Shown here in pieces: positions 24,536-35,001 of a stretch of 64,000 bases of DNA. Within the stretch, counting starts at the first letter, position 1, and every line of letters starts with the position of its first letter. The stretch is from Biscogniauxia marginata (taxonomy: Eukaryota > Ascomycota > Sordariomycetes > Xylariales > Xylariaceae): contig MU404089.1 in NCBI GenBank assembly GCA_022695795.1, forward strand, positions 1 to 64,000. Direction: 5' to 3'. The position numbers and the translations under genes were made by a program. The notes below the pieces were generated by a model that saw nothing but the letters and a program-made list of their open reading frames with translations, was not told the origin of the DNA and did not search any database.

Positions 24536-25342
24536 GCTAACGGTACATCTCGACTTAACTGAGCTCCTAAGGCTTACACTACCTATCATACGCCCATTAA
24601 AGGCTTTGCTTACAGACATTCAACGTACAATCCACGCGCTCACTGTGCATGAGTGGCTCCATAAATAGATGGGATTAGGCATATATTGTAATAGAAAGCA
24701 TTTCACTATGCCGTGCATCATAACACCCGTGTTATCACTGTGACGGCCTAGTAGTTCAACAGAATTATTCATTGACAAACTCAGGCTCCGAATAAGGATC
24801 ATTAGGACATACGGTGTGACCGACATATAGGCCGACAAACGTTTTATTGTTGATGATTCAGCTTCAGTGTCCAGCTTGACGAAGGCTAGAGCGTTTTATA
24901 CCAGCTTGATCTATCACACATTATTAACAGCTGATGCTTTAAATTTATGCAACGTTGGGTCTATTACTTTACTACCTAGGTACAGAAGGTAAATATGAGA
25001 TATAAAAATATCAGTTCCGGTGTAGGTATTACAGCTGCAAGCTTCCTAGTGAAAGGGAATCCATAATTTTTTATTCTTCAATCCGGATCACACTAATGGA
25101 ATCAAAACTGTAACACAATCATTCCCTGCAAGCTTTAAGTAGCATTCGGTACTTTCAATTTCCATAACTTTACTCCATATCTTGTAGGTATGACGGGCAT
25201 GGACCAATAGCTTTATGAACATCCAACCCCTTTATCTGCAAATGGTACTACGTTTAAAGAGTACGAAGAGCATTATATCGCTGCCTAAAGGTAACTTTTT
25301 ACGAGCATATAGAATACGAGATTCGTGTAGCAAGAATTGTAG
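24536..25342. other. Intergenic stretch downstream of the CoA-ligase gene
   Basis: No frame with coding character and no repeat recognised up to the solo LTR at 25348. Confidence 0.45.
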
Positions 25343-25347
25343 GATTT

Positions 25348-25820
25348 TGTTACAAATCGACTCTGTTGGAAGGAACTCTAACAAGGGTGTCGGAACACGG
25401 ACCAAGAATGTGTGAAACTGTGGGGACAGCACACATTCTATGTAACATCACGTGATGTTAAATCTGTGTTAATCTGTTGATTAAGACAAATTAAAAACAA
25501 TGAATCTGAGTTGATCTCCAGATTCATCTAGATCTAAAGGTATCTAACATACCAGACGGAAAGAATGTGTACCAGGGAGAATGAGTATAAGAAGGATGGG
25601 ATTTCTTATGTATTTAGTTTTTCATTCTCCAGCTATTAATCTAAGACTATAGTCACTCTTTGATACTATAGTGAGAGTACCTTGAAATCTCTCTGACGAA
25701 CAAGGCATCGGAAATCACCTAAACCAATCTCGATCCACTGTTACCTTCAAATCAAGAAAACCCAGTACGTACTCACCTGTGAAGTCAGCTGACTAGGAAT
25801 ACACAGGGAGGTTCGTCACA
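25348..25820 (-). mobile_element. Solo LTR of the Gypsy family, type D, little RIP
   Basis: Starts TGTTACAAATCGAC and ends GGTTCGTCACA, flanked by GATTT on both sides (25343-25347 and 25821-25825). Its right ~250 bp is the reverse complement of the shared LTR 5' half. Its other part matches 44195-44667, including the palindrome around TGTAACATCACGTGATGTTA (25441-25460). Composition is near normal, unlike the AT-rich copies, so it escaped heavy RIP. No internal element sequence remains, as after LTR-LTR recombination. Confidence 0.9.
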
Positions 25821-25825
25821 GATTT

Positions 25826-26323
25826 GACTATGATAGTCTGAGGTCAGAATCACGATAGACAAAATCCGGGAGGCTATGCTGCATTAGCAGTTGCCGTTTC
25901 GGTCACGGAGTGTTTCAGTGAATTCAATTATCACGATAAAAGAGATAATAACTTTATATATACTAAAATCTAATTGGCCTCTAGCAGTTCTTACCCTGGA
26001 AAGAGGGCAAGTTGGACCAATTAGTGGTAAGAGTATTTCGGTGCCTGAAAGGATCCGCGTGGGGCACCGCGAGCTAATCGGGGCCGAATAATATGACCAT
26101 TGCGGGAGTTTGACAGTTGAATACTATCACAAATGTATACATCTTCTCTTCCTGTATATCCGAATAATAGGCGGTTGACTGACTCTCAGTCTCCCAGCGA
26201 TATAAGTTGATCGTGAACCTCTACTCCCCAGTGAAACCTGAATGGGCTTTGAACTATCTGGTAATCTGTTGTGCCTGTCAGAGAGAACCCGCCGTCAACT
26301 GTAAACTAGAACTCAATCCGAAA
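25826..26323. other. Spacer and probable promoter of the 26324 gene
   Basis: No ATG-started gene is seen. The frame of the next gene is open upstream to about 26207 but has no ATG there. Confidence 0.4.
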
Positions 26324-27237
26324 ATGATCCAAGTGGTTGAAAACCAACCGCATCTTGAGGACAGGGCTTCTGTGCCGAATTCTGCAGGCATCGCACAGCA
26401 AGTTGCCGCCAATCTCCCACCATCCGCGACCACCCCGCAAATGTCTGTCACGGGAAACCGAGACTACGGAATGAAGTTCGTGGCAGGGGTAGAAGATATA
26501 ACTAGCAACCCTTATATGACAGACAGCCAGTCGAATGGAACCGCTTCGGAACCTACTCCATCCGAGATCGTGACGACGGCACACGAACCTCCTCCATACT
26601 TGGAGAGGCCACGTAACGGAATGGATAAGCAAGACGACGAGGATAATGACGATTCATGTCATCCATTCTGGGTTTCGTGGTGGGACATAGTGAGGGGCTT
26701 AGGACTACTCCTAGCTGCTTCTCTGACGATCCCTCTGGTTATGATACACGGGATTTCGAAGATGTTCTACTATGTCCCGGTCCTCTATAAGGATGAAACT
26801 ATTCGGAAGTGGCCCGATATTACGGGGCTAGCGACCGGCTGCGTCGCTGGCGTTGAAGTAAGTCTCCTGCCTAAACCCCCTTGTGATATGGCTAGTCAAC
26901 GTCTGACCTAGGAATCTATAGTGGGCCTTTTGGTTCGTCTTTGTAAGCCCCCTCACCGACTGGTTGATACTGCCATATAAGGGCGCTAGAAAAGAAGGGG
27001 TGCTAGGATTCTTTAAGGGGTTGACCAAAGGTCTCTGCAATATTATATTCAAGCCTGTTTCGGGTGAGTTTGATAATTCTACCGTTTTGTTTATCCCTTA
27101 CCACACGACTGACAGTTTTAGGTGCTGCCGGATTACTTGGTCATCCCATGTTTGGCATATACAAGGAGGCAACTAAGTTCAAATTGATTATCAAGCGTCA
27201 ACGTCGATCTCGGAAACGAGCCACATCCCCCGTTTAA
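26324..27237 (+). CDS. Hypothetical protein resembling the C-terminal region of fungal sterol glucosyltransferases
   Basis: Three exons, 26324-26857, 26922-27063 and 27122-27237, give about 263 residues; the introns are 64 and 58 bp. The start is the first in-frame ATG (MIQVVENQPHLED). The first half is disordered, with Pro/Thr-rich text, EPPPYLERP and an acidic DKQDDEDNDD run. The second half has the hydrophobic segment GLGLLLAASLTIPLVMIHGI, then GARKEGVLGFFKGLTKGLCN and KPVSGAAGLLGHPMFGIYK. That last pattern (GxxxEGxxGFxKGxxKGxxxxxxKPxxG..G) is seen at the C-terminus of fungal GT28 sterol glucosyltransferases. No glycosyltransferase domain is present. The basic tail (IKRQRRSRKR) may bind lipids or nucleic acid. 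Role unknown; lipid or membrane association is an inference. Confidence 0.68.
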
Positions 27238-28745
27238 TATGGTTGAGTTGGTTTTGAGTACTACTTGAATGAGATATTAAATGAGTAGAATGAATAGTCT
27301 GGCCAATGAAAGTGGCAGAGCACGCCTATAATGTTGTTAGAGGGACGAGTAGGTGCACAACTGACTGAGAGTGATGGGCGTACAGGGTCACTATTAGACT
27401 AAGAATAATCGCTAGGGAGCTAATTATAGTCCCTTCGAGGCGTATATAACTCTTATATATTTCAATTACTATGGATCACGTCTCTCAAGGCTACTAACTG
27501 CCAGGGCTACGTCCTCAAGCCCCTGACAATGCGCAAGTTAAACATAGTATTGTCTATATTTCCCTTACAATCTTGGGCATCAACCTCCTCAAAGCATGGG
27601 TTGGGCTGTGTGACATAGCTCTAGGAAATTCCCATATTAATAAAATTTTCTTTCTGTCATTGTTAAGAGGCGATTCCATTTTAAGCGTAATTAGGTATTT
27701 TTCTTCAAATTCAATCGCAGGCCATTTCGTAACCTCACAAGATGCATAAGTACCTATACCAAGTGCACACCTGACTTTTTAAGTTATATCCTGACTTCGC
27801 CTAGGAATCTTCTACGTATACATACACGTTATTCTCTGCCTGATGTAGCTATCGTTCTATGCAAGTTGGTACAATTGCATCTCGCACTCGTATCTATCCC
27901 CAATAGCCTTCAAGCTCATAACCAACAGGTCTTGGCAGCGCTTGCAAGTGTCAATCCGTGTGACAATTCTAGTCTTTCTATCGTCAATGTCAACCCACAT
28001 ATGACCTTAAAATTTCCCCAATATACTACGTGTGACACTTGTGCTAAAATCAATTGATTGTGTATGCAAAGTGATAGTGATGGCTAGAGACGATTGTAAT
28101 TAGTTGAGTGCAATGAGGACAGTAGGGTATAGTTAGATGTGGATTAATAAAGCGTGGCGCATTGAAAGATCTAGTAATATACATACCTATCTAGGTAGTC
28201 CGGTAAAACAATATCCAAAATTGCTAGCTCTGCCGATTAATTATAATCTTGTGCAAATCATCCTAGTAACCCAAACGAGTTTTCTATAGCGATGAGAAAA
28301 GTTAACATGTTAGCTTGCCAATGATGGGGGTGGCTGGCTGGCTGACTTGGTAGGGAGTAATTTGCAAGGTTTGAGGAGATTTGAGTCCTTTGATGGCCCA
28401 CTCCCAGGTACTGTTCCTATGTTCCAGAATGTGTAGGTATATAAGGCGTGTATGCGGCACGGAAACAAGTGGCAACAGTTTGTGCGGGGCTTTTGCGTGT
28501 CGTGATACGTAAGATGGTATGTAAGTTAGTTTAAACATCATGATCGCATTGATATCGACGCGTACATTCACCACTGTAGATCCTTAGATACTATATAGTT
28601 CATTTAGTCAGACATTATATTTACCTTTTTTTTTTTTTAAAAGAAAAGCAACAGCATCTGCATTCTATTCCTCTCCCCATACCTATTATTGTTTCCTCTA
28701 TATCACGTATTCGGTAAAGCCATCTGTTAGCACCACATCTACACA
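27238..28745. other. Intergenic stretch with a dispersed repeat
   Basis: No gene is recognised. A segment at about 27797-27975 matches 51475-51645 (see separate entry). A T run at 28628-28641 precedes the HET gene leader. Confidence 0.45.
27797..27975. repeat. Dispersed ~170-bp repeat, copy 1
   Basis: The stretch including GTTGGTACAATTGCATCTCG and TGTCAATCCGTGTGACAAT is the same sequence, with scattered changes, as 51475-51645. No inverted ends or duplications could be fixed by eye. Confidence 0.65.
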
Positions 28746-30862
28746 ATGATCTGCAAGGTCTGTCAATATGGATTACAAGGCATCTGGGACCCGACGAAGG
28801 CTCGGAGACTCGGAACAGTTGAAGATATACTCGATTCCCAAAGTGAAGGGCCGAGCCTAGATCATATCCCGAATGTCAAGACGGTTTCGCAAAGAAAGCG
28901 TGATTTAGCAACTATGAAAGAGCCTGAGCGTTATGTCTTCGCGCATCACGTGGACTTTGAGTCTTTCGAACGGTCAAGGGCTCAAGGCTGTGCCATGTGT
29001 AACAGATTTCAACCAGCCCAAGAGGATGAAACACTAAATCCCAGACTCAAGGAGCTCGGATGTTTCTCTGCCTTTACCGTGGCCTTCCCGCTACCGTCAT
29101 CAAGAGTAACCATGTATATACACTACGGCGAGACTCAAGGTGGTTTCGACTTTGTGCCATACCAAGGTTCGTGACCCCTTCTTCCGGTTTATATCGCCAC
29201 AAATCTAACTGATTAGATGTATTCAATGATGACCTTAACTTCAACATCTCGAAGTCCACCCAAGATGACGATGCATGGGTCATAGTGCAACGGTGGCTCA
29301 AGGACTGCGATGAGAATCATACCTTATGTCATTGCCAAGGCGATTTCTTCCCAACCAGACTTCTCCAACTCGAACAGTTCGGTAACAGGGGGAAATTAAT
29401 CCGCCTCGTCCAGAGTAGTACAATCGATCCAAAGGAACGATACGCGTGCTTGAGCCATCGTTGGAGTCGAGAGTCAGCGGAAGCCACCTTGGGGCTTTCT
29501 AAGGCCAGTCAAAGGTCTCTTGAAGAGGGTGTATCAGTTGACGGCCTCCCGAAGACTTTCCAAGACGCCTTTCAAATTATTGAGCGCAGCGGCATCCGCT
29601 ACCTGTGGATTGACTGTCTATGCACCTTCCAGGATTCGGATGAAGATCGGAAGGCTGAGACATCGTCTATTAATGACATCTACAAGAACAGCTATTTCAA
29701 TATCGCGGCCCTCGGCGCAAAAGACGACGATGATGGTTTCTTTTTCTCCCGAGACCCGGAAGATGTAAAGGTTTCTGTGTTCGATGTGCGCGTTGATAGC
29801 CAAGGCTCGTCAATGCCGTATTTATTTGACCTCGACCGAACTTGGGGGTGGACCATGAGCCTCCGTAATGAGCCCCTAATCGACCACGGCTGGTTCGTCC
29901 AAGAGCGCCTCCTAGCGCCAAGGACTCTTCTTTTCGGCACCAAACAGATCTTTTGGGAGTGTAAAGAGAATGTGGCTTGCGAGCTGCACCCAAACGGTTC
30001 GCCCAATTCTGGGCCAGGCTCCAAAGAACAGGCGGCGGAGTCCGCTTTTAAGAGTGTTCATGGACTGTCATTACGCCCGAGATCCGATGACCCTCTTCAA
30101 CAGTTAGTTCTAGACTGGTATAGTATTGTGGCATACTATTCTAGTACTGAACTCAGCCTTCCGACCGATAAACTTGCTGTCATCTCCGGTATTGTTAAAA
30201 AAATGGAGACAAAGCTGGCCGAGCTGGGAAGCCCTCCCACTCGATACCTTGCTGGTATCTGGACGCACACGTTACCAGAGAGCTTGCTTTGGAACCTTAG
30301 AGGAGGAGCCTCTCGAAGTCTGGAAGCTTCGTGGTCATGGGCGTCCGTCAATGGTACGGTAAATATACAAAGTTCCCTAGGCGATAATGTTATCTGGTCC
30401 ACTGAAGTCCTTGGAGCAAACTACGGGGTAGTGGGCCAGTATGACGCCACGGAAGTCCAGAGCAAAGTGATCAAGCTCCGAGGGCCACTAGCTATGGTGG
30501 TTGTTCCTCAGCCCAATGAACAATGGGGGTTTCGAGCTCTAGATCGCAAGCTCGACTCTCTCCAGGATCCCGAAGAATCTGGGCGAGCGAAGATACTGCG
30601 AACCGACTACGAAGAACGATTCATGATGAAATGGAATATAAGTTTTGATGTCGCTGAAGATGTTACTGATCGAGCCCTTTTATTGCTGATGAGAGCCCAG
30701 CCATGGGGAGAAATCTGGCATATCACCGGGTTAGCACTGAAGGAAGGTTGTGTCTCAAATAGTTACCAACGGGTTGGCATTGTTAATCTCAACGTTCCTG
30801 ATGAGGATTCAGCGAGTCGTCTAATAGGAGGGTTCTCAAATGTCACTGTAGCTATTTTTTAG
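28746..30862 (+). CDS. HET-domain (heterokaryon incompatibility) protein
   Basis: Two exons, 28746-29166 and 29217-30862 (50-bp intron), give about 688 residues. The start is ATG 28746 (MICKVCQYG), and a Cys pair opens the protein. The HET domain (PF06985) spans roughly residues 216-370: YACLSHRWS, GLPKTFQDAFQIIERSGIRY, LWIDCLCTFQDS, INDIYKNSYFNIAALGA, then WFVQERLLAPRTLLFG. The order and spacing are normal. HET proteins drive cell death after fusion of unlike hyphae, often through NLR partners; this one has no NACHT or repeat domain and the C-terminal ~250 residues match nothing I know. No truncation is seen. Confidence 0.93.
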
Positions 30863-31874
30863 TATGCTTATCATACATTCTTCTTGCATATATGCAGCGT
30901 GAAATCGAGCTGTTCTTTTATAAAGAAAAGTCCGATCACAGGCAATTAATATTACCTACTTAGGTACCCTCGTGAATATATTCTAAGGGTTATAACCAGC
31001 ATATTAAATCCGGTATAAAAAGGTATATTCATATATATTGCGTAAATTAAGAGAATAATCATTCAATTTCTATTTCAATGTATGGAATTTAATTTTAACA
31101 ATTAAGTTTAAGTAAAAATTTTATTAATTATTAATTAAGGTGATTTTAAACCGGTCCGGCTAAATATTAATTAAATCCTGCAGATTGTTAATGGCAATAG
31201 AAGAAAAAAAAGAGGAATTATAAAAATAAAATAGATAATTTATGTACTTTATTTTATAAAGATAACCCCCGAATTAAGCTTGATAGGCCCAGTAGTATGC
31301 GATGGCTAATTTGGTCTGCTAGTATCAATATGATAACTAAGCGAGGGCTGTAATAATAACAATGTTGCGATTAAAAGTGAAACTCCACGCCTCGTGGCTT
31401 CAAATTTAGGTATATAAGGGCACTTAATAGATGTAATATGTAACTATGACCTCTGCTTTCAAGTATTACCCTAGGATAGTTCCAGCATAGTTATACGAAA
31501 CATGAGTTAAGAATAAGAAGTATATAAAGGGCACAGCTTAAGTATTAGTCGAAGGCATGGTTTAATCCGCCAAAAGAATAAACCTTGAATTAGACATAGA
31601 TCTGGTAAAGAGATATCGATATGCTTACTAAGGCTTGTTGACATAGGTAGGGTAACGAAAAGTAGTTATTGCATTTAAACGAGCGTACTGCCTACCTAAT
31701 CTATTTTCAACCAAAACACTAATGAGAACCCCAGCCTCCGCACTCTCTGCATATCGCTCAAACCAGGCAAGCGTAAGTTTGCATCCCATGTATAATGTTA
31801 TCAAAACCAGAAATCAACCACCCAAGTAAGCATAACCTGAACACGCGTTTCCACGAACTTAGTGTTATCCAAAA
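30863..31874. other. Intergenic stretch, partly AT-rich
   Basis: 30990-31260 is AT-rich and looks like RIP-changed repeat DNA, but no element end is visible. The rest has no gene. TACCTACTTAGGTA-like motifs occur near 30953. Confidence 0.45.
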
Positions 31875-32478
31875 TCAACACTCGCAGGCCGCCGTCCCCG
31901 TCTTGTAAGAGCAGTCGTCGCCGACCTTGACCTAGTGAACAGTCAGCCAACCTGGCTTTTGCGCTCTAGAAAAGAAAAAGCGAGTCGCTAGAACGGAGGA
32001 ATATTGTGGAGAAAACAAAGAGAGAGAAATAGAAGGGCATACCAAGCTTGCACTCTGTTCATCACATGTGCATTGATCGTCGCACCATCCGCTAGTGGAG
32101 GCATACTGCCACTTGCAAATAAATTTGCCGCCGTCTTGGGCAACTTTCTGTACAAAAGTCGCATCGTTAGTTTCTTTCCTTGTGAACCCCCTTTCTCAGG
32201 GGACCGTCGGTAGGGGGGAGTGGACTAGGGATGGCACATACCCCCTTCTTCTCGTAGCGCTTGCCGAGGTGGGAGCGACGGTCGAACTCGCCATCCGAAG
32301 CGTACTCCTCCTCGTTCTCCTTGATATCCTCCCAGTCGCTTTCGTCAAGCTTCTCGTGAGGAACGCAGTGGTCGACGTCCTTGGCTACCACTTCGTAGGT
32401 AGGGTCTGCCGGGACGGCTACAGCTTGGACAGCCACAATTCCGGTGGCTACGATGGCAAGGAGAGTGCGGATCTGCAT
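31875..32478 (-). CDS. Small secreted cysteine-rich protein with Kex2-type propeptide
   Basis: Three exons, 32242-32478, 32043-32147 and 31875-31931, join in frame to 132 residues; the introns are 94 and 111 bp with GT..AG borders. Residues 1-20 form a signal peptide (MQIRTLLAIVATGIVAVQA). An acidic pro-region (DESDWEDIKENEEE) follows, then dibasic sites RR and KR (about residues 67-74). Cleavage at KR would free a 58-residue peptide with seven Cys, including WCDDQCTC and a final ACEC. One more Cys lies in the pro-region. This layout fits candidate effectors or antimicrobial-type peptides of fungi; I recognise no named family. The splice model rests on frame continuity and on cysteine-dense exons. 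Confidence 0.7.
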
Positions 32479-33740
32479 TTTGATAGTGTTTGCTTTTTTT
32501 AAGATAGAAGATCGATATGGGGATGGCGTGTGGGCTTTGTTGATTTCTTTAAAAGGTAGTGTAATGTTGAGAATGATGAGTGTGATTTGTCTGTCTGTAA
32601 ACTCGTTTCTACACAGGCGAGGACGTAGGTTTTAATAGTTTTCAGGCCTTCCATGACTTCTTCCTGCACTGTGGGCATTGCCGATGACATAGAGTACCTA
32701 GTTAGAAGGCAATTGTCACGGTCAGGTGGCCCCTGCTTTGGGCATGTATATAGTACTTCGGTAGTAGGCGCTACCTAAGAGAGGAGCTTTCCCTCTCTAG
32801 CGCAACAACAACTTGTATTCTGTACCCTTACAACAATGATGAGGAGCAATATGTCGCCTCAACTGAAGCCCTGCTGTCAAAACTTCTGCTTTCCTGCTCA
32901 TGGCAGCAGATTTTGAAGGTCCTGTCGGTTGTCATCACGATCTTCATGATGACACAGGTAATCATCCCCGGAACATCTCCACTACGCATTTAGTAACATT
33001 GTAATTGGATTAGAATAAACTAGCTTCACAAAATAGATGCAACACTTAGTGGCGTACAAGAAACCAACAGCCGGTGCTATACTAAAAATAGGTGGCATAG
33101 AGGCTCTTATCTTGTCCACGGGGGATTCACCTACATTACAATATACTGCTTACATTGATGTGGGGTATAGACAAGTGGACTCAAAAAAGACCTCCCAGAT
33201 GACATGTCGGTTTTCAGGAAAATAGTATAATATGTAAGCTTTCATGTCCAGGGTTCAGCAACGTCAGGTAGCTAATTAGTGAATAAATAAATTACAATGG
33301 GCCTTTATCATGACAATCTTCCGACCGCCCATCCCTGGGGAATCCATCAAGCAGAGCAATGGTGCCTTATAGTATTAAACGAAGCCTACAATTTTACTGA
33401 TAGACGACCATGCGCAGGTGACCAACAACCATACATCTTCGATGATTTGGGTTGCCAGGGTAATATGTGTCAAGGTACTTAGATGTCATTCATAATATAT
33501 TTCCGAGAAGGCTTTCACCGAAAACGGACACCGACTTTGCTTCAAATGGCTGTGCCACCGTTTTCGGTTGCGCCCCCGGCAAGGTAATGTTAGTACTGAC
33601 AAGGGCACTTAACTCCAACAGTTACATTCCCACAACGAAAATAAGTGGGATATTCACATCCAACTGGAGCATCGAGCCGAATCCACAATCGCGTGGGAGA
33701 AAGCGGCGCGTGTGGTCGACAGCGGCGTAGCAAGCGGCAC
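32479..33740. other. Intergenic stretch without a supported gene
   Basis: Contains the promoter of the secreted-protein gene. Short frames at 33297-33482 and 33467-33730 have no motif or splice support, so I leave them out. Confidence 0.4.
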
Positions 33741-33842
33741 AGGCTCAAAGTTCGAGGCTCAAAGTTCGAGGCTCAAAGTTCGAGGCTCAAAGTTCGAGGC
33801 TCAAAGTTCGAGGCTCAAAGTTTCGGGGACTCAAAGTTCGTA
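33741..33842 (+). repeat. 14-bp tandem repeat (minisatellite)
   Basis: The unit AGGCTCAAAGTTCG is repeated exactly five times (33741-33810) and then twice in degenerate form (to ~33842). The number of units probably varies between strains. No gene is linked to it. Confidence 0.92.
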
Positions 33843-34253
33843 GGCTGACAGACGATCTGGGGCCCAAAAATACGCAACAACATCCTACTACTAGACAGCA
33901 TCATCTACGTACAACAATGCGATAGACTTTCACGAGCTGTAGTCAACTGGTGGGAGACGGAGTGGGATTTGGCCACTCCGGCGGTGTCTGACTTATTATT
34001 GGGGACGAAGGAAGGCATGGAGAGCGTATCTGAAAGAGGAAGAAAAAAAAGAGATTGCTGTTAAGCAACAGAAGTCAATTTTCAAGGCACCAGACCGGAT
34101 ATAACACGACTGTCTATTTTACATGAAAGAGCTTCTATAAGAGGACGAGGCTCAACTAAATTTGTATATCTTGGCATGGCCAAGACGACTACGCCTACCC
34201 CCCCCCCCCCCGGGACCGGTCAAAATCTGAGGATTAAAATATATTCCGCCTCA
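33843..34253. other. Non-coding stretch with a 14-base C run
   Basis: No gene. A run of 14 C followed by GGG lies at 34198-34214. A possible slippage site. Confidence 0.6.
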
Positions 34254-34436
34254 CTAATTCCCAGTTGCTGACGCAATCGCAAGCAGAATTGCCGGGGCCA
34301 GGACCAGACCGACATTGGCGCCGGCAGCAATATGACCCATAACAGAAGAGCTGTTTCCAGATCCAGCCGCGCCTTCGTCGGAGGAACCAGGAGCACCAGC
34401 GCCAGCGTCAGTATTGGGCTCTTGAGCTTGGCAGGG
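34254..34436 (-). pseudogene. Last exon of a GPI-anchored surface protein, 5' part not found
   Basis: After an acceptor (CCTTATAG, minus strand) the frame reads PCQAQEPNTDAGAGAPG, then an Ala/Gly/Ser-rich stretch, then SVMGHIAAGANVGLVLAP and a hydrophobic end AILLAIASATGN with stop at 34254-34256. A small-residue region followed by a C-terminal hydrophobic tail is the GPI-attachment layout of fungal cell-wall proteins. I could not find a convincing signal peptide or upstream exon, so the gene is either truncated or has exons I missed. Confidence 0.5.
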
Positions 34437-35001
34437 CTATAAGGAGCAGAGGCTTTGGAGGAAGGCACAGTAGAAGGTCTATAGGTGTTAGAAATAAGGA
34501 GGTTGCAAGTTAAGCTTCGTAGTTAGTACATATCTGAATTTTTGAAGGATATTAGTGTGTAATTTTGTTGCGAGTGTCGTTGTGTGATGATGCCGGGAGG
34601 AAAGTAGTTCCAGAGCAGACATATTTCACAGATATACATACACGGTGATCAGATTACTGCGTAGAATGGATTTTCTACAGTTATCCCAGCATCGTGAGCA
34701 ATTATATTCTCTTTCCTGTACACCGTTTTGGTGTAGAATACAAAGACATGGCGCAAATGGGTGGTAGACTATTCCTATGCTCTCTCGAAAGCATAAATCA
34801 ATTTTGAAAGCAAGCCCCAGCGAGTACATCTAAGCTACATGTCTAGCACTTTGCGTGCTGATATGATCCATCCATCAAATATTGACTCCTTGACTCGTCT
34901 CTTCTAAACTCAGTAAACACGCCATAGTTGCATATTCTACATACTTCAGCTTTCATGACCTCCCGAACCCTCTTTGTGAAATTGGTTCAAGTATCCTTGT
35001 C
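34437..35001. other. Stretch upstream of the GPI exon
   Basis: It should contain the missing exons of the GPI protein if the gene is whole. Only short frames without motif are seen. Confidence 0.35.

Noticed and set aside
33297..33730. Two overlapping frames with NFTDRRPCAGDQQPYIFDDL and similar text
   Set aside because: Protein-like wording but no known motif, no splice join and no homologous pattern.
33741..33842. CRISPR-like array
   Set aside because: The 14-bp units are contiguous without spacers and the genome is eukaryotic; it is a minisatellite.
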